39,747 nucleotides of DNA from Zetaproteobacteria bacterium. GTDB lineage: Bacteria > Pseudomonadota > Zetaproteobacteria > Mariprofundales > Mariprofundaceae. The notes beneath the pieces are model-generated. The model searched no databases, was not told the DNA's origin, and saw nothing but the letters and a program-made list of their open reading frames with translations. Shown one piece after another: positions 32,969 to 39,747 of the stretch. The position numbers and the translations under genes are program-made. Location of the stretch: positions 1 to 39,747 of the forward strand of contig QILF01000127.1 of NCBI GenBank assembly GCA_003233235.1, read 5' to 3'. Each line of letters begins with the position of its first letter. The first letter of the stretch is position 1.

Positions 32969-34972
32969 ATGGTGAAGAAGAAGTCGAGGAAAAAAATGCC
33001 GTTGGGCTTCAAGTTGATGTGGGCGGTTTTATTTGTCGGTATTGCTTCGGGGGTTGGCTGGGGTGCGTGGCAATTGACGCCGGGCAAGCGTATGCAACGG
33101 CTAGTTGACCATGCGCGCGAGATGATAGCCGAAAAATCGTGGGGTGAGAGTATCGTCGCCTTGCGCAAAGCGCTGAAAATCTACCCGGATAACAAAGGGC
33201 TTCATTATATGTTGATGCAAAGTCTGTTTGCCGATGGAAAAGCAAGGCAGGGCTTAGCCGAGATGGAAAATATGCTGTTAATGCCGCCATTTGATGGCGA
33301 TATTTATCGCAGTCATTTCGATGAATATTACGGCATGGTGCGCATTGCCGGTAATCCGGAGGAAATGCATGCCCAAGCAGAAAAAATGCGCGGGATATTA
33401 CCTGAAAATGATTATTGGATGACTGATTTGCTGGATGCCCAAGCGTATTTTATAAAAGGAGAGCGAGATAAGGCTGTTGTTTTGTTTAGGCAGATTGTCG
33501 AATCGGGTATCGACCATTATTTGTTGAAACTGGATATGGCACAAGCCCTTCTGGCTGTGGGAAAGTTCACTGAGGCGGAGGTGGTTTACACAGGACTTCT
33601 AAAAAGGGATCCGAATGCGCTTGACCCGCTTAATGGTCTGGCGATGTCACTGGCCTTTCAGGGTAGGAGGGATGAGGCACTGGATGCTTATATTCGGGCA
33701 TCACTATCCAGCGAGCCGCCGGTTCTAGGGGTGCTACTCAATGGCGCGATGTTCTCTATGAATCAGAATAGAATAAAGGAAGCAAAGAAATATTTTATCG
33801 ATCGATTGACAAAATATTATCCTGACAACACAAAGGGTCTACTGATTCGGATACGATACGCTGTGCTGGCGAAAGACGAGGCACATTTTTTTCGTATGCT
33901 GGGCGTTAAGCTTTTACAGATCAAAAAGAATCAATTTATCGAATTGACGAACTGGTGTTTAAATCATGGACAGCCGCGCTGGGCGTTGCAAATGTTGCAG
34001 GATTATACACCACCGGATATGGAAACGGATGTTGTCATTGAGTATCGCATTCTAGCCATGATTCACTTGCAGCAAATGGACGAGGCAAAAAAACTGGTGA
34101 GTGAAATTACCGATCAGCAGCGGCGGGATTTTTTGTTGGCTGAGATTGATTTTCAATCTGGAAAATTGCAAGCCGCCGAAAAAGCATTCGCAAAATTGGT
34201 CGCTACAGGTGAGGAATCTTCGACAGGTGTTTCGCGGGCGGCCCGGCAGCGGATGATGATTATCAATGCGTTGCAGAAGAAATTGGACAATGCAGAGTTG
34301 CTGCCCCGAGCGCGTATTTTGCTGGCGCAAGGTAAGGCGGAAACCGTGCTTGAACTGCTGTCAGGAGCCAAAAAATCGGATGCGGATATCGGTTTGCTTG
34401 GTGTGATGGCGTTGATGCAGTTGGATAGAAAAGAGAAAGCCGTGGCGGCACTGGAAGTGTTGCGCAAGCAGTATCCTGACCGTGAAGATGTTTGGTTGAT
34501 ATGGGGACGTAGCGTTAGTGAGACGAATCCAGAAAAGGCGCTGGACGGACTTCAGAAAGCGATTGCCAGCAAAGCCGATGGCCCTAGCTTGAGAAGCCTT
34601 CTCGGCGAGGTGCAGTACAAGCTTGGTCAACACGATGCGGCGATAAGAACCTGGCGAACGGTTTCGAAACGGTGGCCGAATACGCTGAGCGGCAATATTG
34701 CCAATGTGTTTCGTGCACAGGCATATATGGCTAAAAAGGACTGGTCATCGGCGACGACGATATGGGAGCTGGTATTGAAAATAGCGCCGGATGACCCGTT
34801 GACGTTGAACAACCTGGCTTACTGCTTGCTGAAAAGTGGCCGCGAACTGACCAGAGCCAAGGCTATGGCTGAACATGCCTTGCTTATTCAACCGGGCAAT
34901 GCAGCAATTTCGGATACGTTAAATGAAATCAGAAAGCTTATGCAGCATGGCAAAACGAAGGCTGCCGGATAA
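32969..34972 (+). CDS. Membrane-anchored TPR-repeat protein of the exosortase cassette
   Basis: A 667-aa protein. A basic N-terminus (VKKKSRKKMP) and one membrane helix (LMWAVLFVGIASGVGWGAW) are followed by helical tetratricopeptide repeats over nearly the whole length (for example WGESIVALRKALKIYPDNKGLHYMLM, GKFTEAEVVYTGLLKRDPNALDPLNGLAMSLAFQGRRDEAL, LTLNNLAYCLLKSGRELTRAKAMAEHALLIQPGNAAISDTL). TPR proteins of the PrsT kind accompany exosortase systems; this one has a helix anchor rather than a lipobox. AGGAG about 10 nt before ATG 32969 supports that start (the ORF opens at 32930). Role in assembly or export of surface material is inference. Confidence 0.85.
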   Translation: MVKKKSRKKMPLGFKLMWAVLFVGIASGVGWGAWQLTPGKRMQRLVDHAREMIAEKSWGESIVALRKALKIYPDNKGLHYMLMQSLFADGKARQGLAEMENMLLMPPFDGDIYRSHFDEYYGMVRIAGNPEEMHAQAEKMRGILPENDYWMTDLLDAQAYFIKGERDKAVVLFRQIVESGIDHYLLKLDMAQALLAVGKFTEAEVVYTGLLKRDPNALDPLNGLAMSLAFQGRRDEALDAYIRASLSSEPPVLGVLLNGAMFSMNQNRIKEAKKYFIDRLTKYYPDNTKGLLIRIRYAVLAKDEAHFFRMLGVKLLQIKKNQFIELTNWCLNHGQPRWALQMLQDYTPPDMETDVVIEYRILAMIHLQQMDEAKKLVSEITDQQRRDFLLAEIDFQSGKLQAAEKAFAKLVATGEESSTGVSRAARQRMMIINALQKKLDNAELLPRARILLAQGKAETVLELLSGAKKSDADIGLLGVMALMQLDRKEKAVAALEVLRKQYPDREDVWLIWGRSVSETNPEKALDGLQKAIASKADGPSLRSLLGEVQYKLGQHDAAIRTWRTVSKRWPNTLSGNIANVFRAQAYMAKKDWSSATTIWELVLKIAPDDPLTLNNLAYCLLKSGRELTRAKAMAEHALLIQPGNAAISDTLNEIRKLMQHGKTKAAG

Positions 34973-35000
34973 TAGTGGCTCATATGAAATAAGGAAAATT

Positions 35001-35025
35001 AGAGGAGGGTTGGTTTTGATTCTTG
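35001..35025 (+). repeat. Right 25-bp direct repeat, carrying the rlmB ribosome site and start
   Basis: Identical to 28135-28159; here it contains GAGGAGGG and the TTG start of rlmB. The neighbouring bases on both sides differ between the two copies, so the repeat is exactly 25 bp. Confidence 0.95.
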
Positions 35026-35768
35026 CAGGTATTCATGCGGTGAAACACGCTCTGGAATCGGGTGAACCGGTGGCCGAGGTGATTCTGGATCGCGGTAAAG
35101 GCGGTTCGGGAAAAGGCAACGCACGGCTTAATGAATTAATTCAGATAGCGAAAAAACGCAGTATTCGTATTTCATTCCGGCCACGGCAGGCGCTGGACAG
35201 GCTTGCCGAAGGGGTTCCGCATCAGAATGTAGTGGCGCGGATTTCTTCCGGAAAAAAAGTTGATTTTACCGATTGGCTGGAAGCCTTGGATATAGAGCAG
35301 CAACCGTTGCTGTTAATTCTCGACGGGGTGACTGATCCGCACAATCTCGGTGCATGTATTCGTACTGCCGAGGCGGCGGGTTGCGTGGCGGTGGTGATTC
35401 CCAAGGATCATTCGGCGGATGTGAATTCGCCGGTAGCGGCAAAATCAGCTTGCGGTGCGTTATCGCGTTTGCCGGTGTTGAGCGTGACCAATCTGGTGCG
35501 TGCGATGCGGCAGATGCAGGACAAAGGGTTATGGCTGGTCGGGCTGGCGGGGGAAGCTGAAAAATCTATTTATGCCATGCAACTCAATGGCCCGCTTGGT
35601 GTGGTGATGGGTGCGGAGGGTAAGGGTATTCGGCGCTTGGTCGGTGAGCAGTGCGATGAATTGCTTTCTATTCCCATGCCGGGATGTGTGGAATCGTTGA
35701 ATGTATCGGTAGCTACCGGCGTGAGCTTGTTTGAAGTGGTGCGTCAGCGTTCGGGAAGTGACGGCTGA
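35016..35768 (+). CDS. rlmB: 23S rRNA 2'-O-methyltransferase RlmB (SpoU family)
   Basis: A 250-aa SPOUT enzyme that methylates the 2'-O of G2251 in 23S rRNA. N-terminal substrate-binding part (AGIHAVKHALESGEPVAEVILDRGKG, VPHQNVVARI), then the knotted domain with LLLILDGVTDPHNLGACIRTAEAAGC, GVVMGAEGKGIRRLV and IPMPGCVESLNVSVATGVSLFEVVRQR. The ORF opens at 34923 inside the TPR gene, but TTG 35016 with GAGGAGGG 6 nt upstream gives the family length. That start lies in the direct repeat shared with the radC end. Confidence 0.94.
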   Translation: MILAGIHAVKHALESGEPVAEVILDRGKGGSGKGNARLNELIQIAKKRSIRISFRPRQALDRLAEGVPHQNVVARISSGKKVDFTDWLEALDIEQQPLLLILDGVTDPHNLGACIRTAEAAGCVAVVIPKDHSADVNSPVAAKSACGALSRLPVLSVTNLVRAMRQMQDKGLWLVGLAGEAEKSIYAMQLNGPLGVVMGAEGKGIRRLVGEQCDELLSIPMPGCVESLNVSVATGVSLFEVVRQRSGSDG

Positions 35769-35788
35769 CGCTGATCGTTAGCGGAAAA

Positions 35789-35956
35789 TCAGGCTGCCTG
35801 ACGGGGTTTTTCATCTTCCCGATTGACGCGTACAAAGAGCTTGCCGCAATACTGGCATCGGCCTTGGCCGCTTTTCAAGTTGATATATACCAGCGGGTGC
35901 TGACCGTTATCAGAGCAGGAAACGACACTTTCGGTCACTTTAATTTCGGTGGTCAC
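35789..35956 (-). CDS. zf-CHCC zinc-finger mini-protein
   Basis: 55 aa. The pattern VVSCSDNGQHPLVYINLKSGQGRCQYCGKLFVRV contains a C-x7-H-x13-C-x2-C zinc site, as in the zf-CHCC family that includes the complex I accessory subunit NDUFS6; free-standing short bacterial members are common and of unknown role. The track ORF starts at 36136 inside a mobile element, but GTG 35956 has GGGAGG at normal spacing (ATG just before it runs into TGA at once). Convergent with rlmB. Confidence 0.85.
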   Translation of the reverse strand: MTTEIKVTESVVSCSDNGQHPLVYINLKSGQGRCQYCGKLFVRVNREDEKPRQAA

Positions 35957-36037
35957 ATAAGCCTCCCAAATGCAAAATAGTGATCTTTGAAGGTGGCGAA
36001 TTGTGTCGGCAAGCTTGTTTATGTCAAGCTTGAGACC

Positions 36038-36204
36038 TAAGGAAGTGCTGAACAAAGCATGATTCGTGACCCTGCACATAAAATGAGCGAGTTCCGCGTT
36101 AAAGATTTGAGCCATAGCGGTGCTAATGGATTGCAATCTTTGCCTTGAACTCGCTCATTTTTCATTGCAGCTTCTTCGAAGCAGCTTTATTCAGCACTTC
36201 CCTA
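36038..36204 (+). mobile_element. MITE-like family-2 copy D3 (about 167 bp)
   Basis: TA-AGGAAGTGCTGAACAAAG on the left and CTTTATTCAGCACTTCCC-TA on the right are terminal inverted repeats bordered by TA. The body aligns with D1 and, reversed, with D2 and includes CATAGCGGTGCTAATG and CCTTGAACTCGCTCAT. It lies in the divergent gap between the zf-CHCC gene and folB and ends 28 bp before the folB start, so it must affect or contain folB's promoter region. Confidence 0.87.
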
Positions 36205-36231
36205 AAAAAACAACAACAAGGAGTTGAGTAT

Positions 36232-36588
36232 ATGGATCGGATCCTGATTGAAGGGCTGGAAGTGCGCACGGTTATCGGTATTTTCGACTGGGAGCGGGAG
36301 ATTCGCCAAATCGTGCGGCTGGATATGGAAATGGCTTGGGATGTGCGACGGGCGGCGGCGAGCGATGACATCGCCGACACACTTGATTACAAAGCGGTTT
36401 CCAAGCGATTAATTGCGTTCGTCGAGGGTTCCAGTTTCGGCCTTATTGAGGCACTGGCCGAGCATTGTGCGGCCATTGTGATGCAGGAATTTAATGTGGT
36501 ATGGATGCGTTTGAAATTATCCAAGCCGGGAGCAGTGCGCGGCAGCGAGAATGTGGCGGTGGTGATTGAGCGGGGTTGTTTGGATTGA
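36232..36588 (+). CDS. folB: Dihydroneopterin aldolase
   Basis: A 118-aa folate-pathway enzyme splitting dihydroneopterin to 6-hydroxymethyl-dihydropterin and glycolaldehyde. Seen: RILIEGLEVRTVIGIFDWEREIRQIVRLDMEM, DTLDYKAVSKRLIAFVEGSSFGLIEALAEHCA with the catalytic-site Glu, and VWMRLKLSKPGAVRGSENVAVVIER. AAGGAG upstream of ATG 36232 sets the start (ORF opens at 36145 inside a mobile element). Directly followed by folK, the next enzyme. Confidence 0.95.
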   Translation: MDRILIEGLEVRTVIGIFDWEREIRQIVRLDMEMAWDVRRAAASDDIADTLDYKAVSKRLIAFVEGSSFGLIEALAEHCAAIVMQEFNVVWMRLKLSKPGAVRGSENVAVVIERGCLD

Positions 36589-36608
36589 TGCAGGTTGGAT
36601 TGATGCAG
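36580..36608 (+). repeat. 15-bp duplication at the folB/folK junction
   Basis: TTGGATTGATGCAG occurs at 36580-36593 and 36595-36608. Each copy contains TGATG, so the folB stop and folK start have been duplicated in frame. Confidence 0.88.
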
Positions 36609-37049
36609 ACGCAGCTGCGGACAAACGAATTTCTTGTCGGGATGGGTTCGAATATCGAGCCGGAACGGCATCTCAAACTTGCTGCGATTGCATTGTGTGA
36701 GAGATTTCCCGATGTGCTGTTTTCCGGCGTTTATCGTTCACCGGCAGTCGGCATGCAGGGCGCGGCGGATTTTCTCAATGCCTGCTGCCTGCTGCATAGC
36801 AATATGCAACAAGATGAATTCGGGGTTTGGCTCAAGCAGATTGAGGATGCACACGGACGGGATCGCAGCTGCGGCTCATGGAAGCCGCGCACGTTGGATC
36901 TGGACGTATTGATGGCGGCAGGGGAAGTGATTGATGACGAATTATTCCGATATGCGCATGCTTTTGTGCCAGCGCGCGAATTGCTTCCGCTGCCGGATTC
37001 AGACATTGATATTTCGGCTCTCAAACGTGTTGATTTGCGACTGGGTTAA
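36588..37049 (+). CDS. folK: 6-hydroxymethyl-7,8-dihydropterin pyrophosphokinase
   Basis: 153 aa from ATG 36588. It transfers pyrophosphate from ATP to the FolB product. Seen: FLVGMGSNIEPERHLKLAAIAL, the RSPAVGMQGAADFLNACCLL strand region, HGRDRSCGSWKPRTLDLDVLMAAG with Mg/ATP residues, and HAFVPARELLPLPDSD. Two in-frame ATGs (36588, 36603) arise from a 15-bp tandem duplication that also contains the folB stop (TGATG); either could be used. Confidence 0.94.
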   Translation: MQVGLMQTQLRTNEFLVGMGSNIEPERHLKLAAIALCERFPDVLFSGVYRSPAVGMQGAADFLNACCLLHSNMQQDEFGVWLKQIEDAHGRDRSCGSWKPRTLDLDVLMAAGEVIDDELFRYAHAFVPARELLPLPDSDIDISALKRVDLRLG

Positions 37050-37050
37050 A

Positions 37051-37086
37051 TTGATTAGATAGTTGATTAGATAGCAGATTGGATAC
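37051..37086 (+). repeat. 12-bp tandem repeat after folK
   Basis: TTGATTAGATAG twice (37051, 37063) and a related CAGATTGGATAC (37075), immediately after the folK TAA. Another spacer made of iterated short units. Confidence 0.8.
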
Positions 37087-37157
37087 CGACTATGCGCTTG
37101 TAAATCAGCAGGCGCACTTTACACTCACGCATAATTCAGCCGATGAGGAGAGATGAC

Positions 37158-38288
37158 ATGCTGTTGGTGGTGCCTACCGAACTGCGCGACAACGAGAATC
37201 GCGTTGCGGCAACTCCTGAAACCGTTAAAAAATTCGTTGCCAAGGGTTTTGCCGTGTCTGTGCAGGCTGGTGCCGGCGAACGTTCGCTGATTGCGGATGC
37301 TGATTACGAAGCGGCGGGCGCAAGCGTGGTCGCGGATGTTAAAACCCTTTATAAACAAGCCGATGTGGTGCTGAAAGTGCGTGCGCCGGAAAAGGAAGAA
37401 ATCAAAAGAATACCGGCGAATGCTGTGGTAACGGCACTTTTCGCACCCTATAACAACCCGTTGCTTGGTGATTACAACAAGCACGGATTGACCTGTTTCG
37501 CGCTGGAAATGATTCCGCGCATTTCGCGCGCGCAGAGCATGGATGTGCTGTCTTCGCAGGCCAATATCGCCGGTTATAAATCGGTGTTGATGGCGGCCCG
37601 GCATTATCGGCGTTTTTTCCCGATGATGATGACTGCGGCAGGCACGGTGCAACCGGCGCGGGTGCTGGTCATGGGTGCTGGTGTGGCCGGATTGCAAGCG
37701 ATTGCAACGGCACGACGATTGGGCGCACAGGTTGAAGCGACCGATGTTCGCGCAGCAGCCAAGGAACAGGTGGAAAGTCTGGGTGCGAAGTTTGTTATGG
37801 TGGAAACCGAGGAAGATGCCGAGGATGCCGGTGGTTATGCGAAAGAAATGAGCGAGGATTACAAGCGGCGGCAGGCGGAATTGATTGCCGAACACGCGGC
37901 ACGTGCCGATATTATTATTACTACAGCATTGATTCCCGGCCGTCCTGCACCGGTGCTGATAGCAGAGGATGTGGTGAAATCAATGCGGGCAGGCTCGGTG
38001 ATTGTCGATATGGCAGTTGAGATGGGTGGCAATTGCCCGCTGAGCGAAATTGACAAAACCGTTGTAAAACATGGTGTTACACTGGTCGGAGAGAGCAATA
38101 TTCCATCCTTGATGGCGGCGGATGCGAGCCAGTTATATGCGCGGAATTTATATAATTTTATCGAATTGATGAGCGATGGTGAGGGCGGCTTGGATGCTGC
38201 ACTTGAAGATGAAGTCGTCAGCACGGCAACCTTGTGTCGGGGCGGCGAATTTCTCAAACCGGACTTATTGCAGGGGGTGAAAGCATGA
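37158..38288 (+). CDS. pntAA: NAD(P) transhydrogenase subunit alpha part 1 (PntAA)
   Basis: A 376-aa NAD(H)-binding domain I of the proton-pumping transhydrogenase. Seen: [44 protein letters not shown], the Rossmann loop [76 protein letters not shown] 7 nt before ATG 37158 sets the start (ORF opens at 37143). A separate alpha-1 polypeptide indicates the three-gene form of the enzyme. ATGA overlap with pntAB. Confidence 0.96.
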   Translation: MLLVVPTELRDNENRVAATPETVKKFVAKGFAVSVQAGAGERSLIADADYEAAGASVVADVKTLYKQADVVLKVRAPEKEEIKRIPANAVVTALFAPYNNPLLGDYNKHGLTCFALEMIPRISRAQSMDVLSSQANIAGYKSVLMAARHYRRFFPMMMTAAGTVQPARVLVMGAGVAGLQAIATARRLGAQVEATDVRAAAKEQVESLGAKFVMVETEEDAEDAGGYAKEMSEDYKRRQAELIAEHAARADIIITTALIPGRPAPVLIAEDVVKSMRAGSVIVDMAVEMGGNCPLSEIDKTVVKHGVTLVGESNIPSLMAADASQLYARNLYNFIELMSDGEGGLDAALEDEVVSTATLCRGGEFLKPDLLQGVKA

Positions 38289-38629
38289 ATGCGGACATGG
38301 CGAATGTTGATTTATCTGCTGCCGGAGCGGCGGCGAATAGCGCAAGCGTTGACCCCTTCATTTTCGGTTTCACGGTGTTTGTATTGACGGTTTTTGTCGG
38401 CTACCACGTCGTCTGGAACGTCACGCCGGCATTGCACACACCGCTGATGAGCGTTACCAATGCGATTTCCGGCATTATCATTGTCGGTGCGATTATCGCT
38501 GCCGGGCCGACGGAGATGAACCTCGGAAGTGTGATGGGATTGATCGCTGTAACCTTGGTTTCAGTGAATATTTTTGGTGGATTCATGGTCACGCAACGCA
38601 TGCTGGCCATGTTCCGCAAGCGTAAATAA
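38285..38629 (+). CDS. pntAB: NAD(P) transhydrogenase subunit alpha part 2 (PntAB)
   Basis: 114 aa, the first part of the membrane domain II. Three to four hydrophobic helices: [28 protein letters not shown] and [37 protein letters not shown] is typical. The ORF opens at 38234 inside pntAA; ATG 38285 overlaps the pntAA TGA. Works with PntAA and PntB to drive hydride transfer from NADH to NADP using the proton gradient. Confidence 0.95.
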   Translation: MNADMANVDLSAAGAAANSASVDPFIFGFTVFVLTVFVGYHVVWNVTPALHTPLMSVTNAISGIIIVGAIIAAGPTEMNLGSVMGLIAVTLVSVNIFGGFMVTQRMLAMFRKRK

Positions 38630-38646
38630 TTGAGCCGGAGTTACTG

Positions 38647-39747
38647 ATGTCTGCAAATATGGTGGCGCTGGCCTATCTGGCCGCTGCAATTCTGTTTATT
38701 TTAGCCCTGAAAGGGCTTTCCAACCCCGAATCGGCGCGCCGGGGTAATTTGTTTGGAATGATCGGCATGGCGCTGGCTGTAGCGGTTACCTTGAATCTTT
38801 CCGGTGTGCATAATTATCTGTGGATTTTCATTGCCGTGCTGATTGGCGGTGGTGCAGGCACGCTGATTGCGCGACGTATCCCGATGACCAATATGCCGCA
38901 ACTGGTTGCTGCCATGCATTCGCTGGTCGGCTTGGCCGCAGTGATGATTGCCGCTGCCGCATTGTACAATCCCGGCGCTTTCGGGATTGCCACTGCCGAT
39001 GGCACGTTGCATTTTTCCAGCAGAATCGAGATGTTTCTCGGTACATTTATCGGTGCGATTACCTTCACCGCTTCCGTGGTTGCTTTCACCAAACTGCAAG
39101 GGCTGGTTTCCGGGCGACCGCTGACGTTTACCGGGCAGCACTGGATAAATCTGCTGCTTGGCATCGTGATGATTACTGCGGGTATTTTGTTTTGTATCAG
39201 CGGCAACTGGATGCCGTTCCTGATTATGACCGGCATCGCGCTGCTGCTCGGTGTGCTGTTGATTGTGCCGATTGGCGGTGCGGACATGCCTGTGGTGGTG
39301 TCGATGCTGAACTCCTATTCCGGCTGGGCGGCAGCGGGCATCGGTTTCACGCTCGGAAATAACATGCTGATTGTTGCCGGTGCGCTGGTTGGTTCTTCCG
39401 GTGCGATTCTGTCGTACATCATGTGCAAAGCGATGAACCGTTCGCTGTTTAATGTATTGCTTGGTGGATTCGGCAATGCTCCGGCATCCGGCGCTGCTGC
39501 TGATGCACCTGCCGACAGGCCATTCAAGGCGGGCAGTGCCGAAGATGCATCTTTTCTGCTCAGAAATGCCGAAAGTATCATTGTTGTACCCGGTTACGGC
39601 CTTGCCGTAGCACGCGCACAACATGCGCTGAAAGAAGTGGTGGAGGCGTTAATTAAATCCGGTGTGAAGGTGCGATTCGCCATTCATCCGGTGGCCGGAC
39701 GCATGCCGGGGCATATGAACGTATTGCTCGCCGAAGCCGATGTGCCG
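38647..39747 (+). CDS. pntB: NAD(P) transhydrogenase subunit beta (PntB), 3' end cut by window
   Basis: Not in the ORF track because it has no stop in the window. 367 residues are visible from ATG 38647 (GGAG 6 nt upstream): membrane helices (VALAYLAAAILFILALKGL, WIFIAVLIGGGAGTLIARRIPMTNMPQLVAAMHSLVGLAA), PIGGADMPVVVSMLNSYSGWAAAGIGFTLGNNMLIVAGALVGSSGAILSYIMCKAMNRS, and the beginning of the NADP-binding domain III (SIIVVPGYGLAVARAQHAL, HPVAGRMPGHMNVLLAEADVP). About 90-100 residues should follow. Confidence 0.96.
   Translation, partial: MSANMVALAYLAAAILFILALKGLSNPESARRGNLFGMIGMALAVAVTLNLSGVHNYLWIFIAVLIGGGAGTLIARRIPMTNMPQLVAAMHSLVGLAAVMIAAAALYNPGAFGIATADGTLHFSSRIEMFLGTFIGAITFTASVVAFTKLQGLVSGRPLTFTGQHWINLLLGIVMITAGILFCISGNWMPFLIMTGIALLLGVLLIVPIGGADMPVVVSMLNSYSGWAAAGIGFTLGNNMLIVAGALVGSSGAILSYIMCKAMNRSLFNVLLGGFGNAPASGAAADAPADRPFKAGSAEDASFLLRNAESIIVVPGYGLAVARAQHALKEVVEALIKSGVKVRFAIHPVAGRMPGHMNVLLAEADVP

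Larger units (their letters stand above)
28135..35025. mobile_element. Putative inserted cassette between radC and rlmB (exosortase island)
   Basis: The two exact 25-bp repeats bound 6.87 kb holding the LVIVD protein, PEP-CTERM protein, exosortase-EpsI fusion and TPR protein. Collapsing the repeats joins the radC TGA to the rlmB TTG start as TTGA with GAGGAGGG as ribosome site, which is the style of overlap seen throughout this window. No transposase or integrase is present, so the mode of entry is unknown. Confidence 0.6.

Noticed and set aside
35796-35812. TCAGGC-T-GCCTGA plus GTTTTT as an rlmB terminator
   Set aside because: The one-base loop leaves only a short usable stem, and the sequence is coding for the zf-CHCC C-terminus; too weak to call.
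35957-36136. N-terminal extension of the zf-CHCC ORF to 115 aa
   Set aside because: The extra residues lie partly in family-2 element D3, and a GTG with a good ribosome site begins the conserved domain.
38701-39624. 307-aa minus-strand ORF
   Set aside because: Antisense shadow of pntB; His/Arg/Gln-rich low-complexity translation without family features.
1-39747. CRISPR array, tRNA, rRNA or riboswitch
   Set aside because: I read for regularly spaced repeats and for tRNA-like cloverleaf signals and saw none; the only repeats are the short elements and boundary duplications listed.

Overview
This is a contiguous piece of a proteobacterial chromosome. The evidence is a bc1 complex with a TAT-type Rieske protein, a complete mraZ-to-lpxC division and cell-wall cluster with meso-DAP-type MurE, LpxC (hence lipid A and an outer membrane), three-subunit-type pntAA/pntAB/pntB, and an exosortase/PEP-CTERM pair. 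The murC-murB-ddl-ftsQ order, the bc1 genes beside a class I c-type cytochrome and the exosortase would fit a Zetaproteobacterium-like (iron-oxidiser) or related lineage, but I cannot fix the taxon from the sequence alone.

Layout. 1-2609 (minus strand): cytochrome b (cut by the window edge), Rieske protein and a periplasmic diheme cytochrome c made of two near-identical domains. 2610-7070: small housekeeping genes (msrB, yeaD-like epimerase, ychJ-like, DUF1499, YbjQ family, a 60-aa acidic protein) separated by short non-autonomous mobile elements of two families. 7071-26063: the dcw cluster mraZ-rsmH-ftsL-ftsI-murE-murF-mraY-murD-ftsW-murG-murC-murB-ddl-ftsQ-ftsA-ftsZ-lpxC. It has overlapping start/stop codons almost throughout, a promoter with MraZ-type TGGGN boxes in front and an intrinsic terminator behind. 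26249-28153: a MoeB-rhodanese fusion and radC, divergent. 28135-35025: an approximately 6.9 kb cassette (LVIVD beta-propeller protein, PEP-CTERM protein, exosortase-EpsI fusion, TPR protein) bounded by an exact 25-bp direct repeat that carries the radC stop and the rlmB ribosome site and start. 35016-39747: rlmB, a zf-CHCC mini-protein, folB-folK, and pntAA-pntAB-pntB (cut by the window end).

Most notable points. (1) murF, normally essential, is interrupted by a 127-bp foldback element with a 4-bp target duplication. The 131-bp net insertion shifts the frame, and removing it restores a normal-length MurF. (2) The exosortase cassette appears to have been inserted exactly at the radC/rlmB junction, because the 25-bp repeat at its two ends reconstructs a radC-rlmB stop/start overlap when collapsed. 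(3) At least six gene boundaries carry short tandem duplications (12-16 bp) that copy the stop and/or start codon, including a triplicated ftsQ start that creates two five-codon minicistrons. (4) Two MITE-like families, three copies each, sit in gene boundaries throughout the window.
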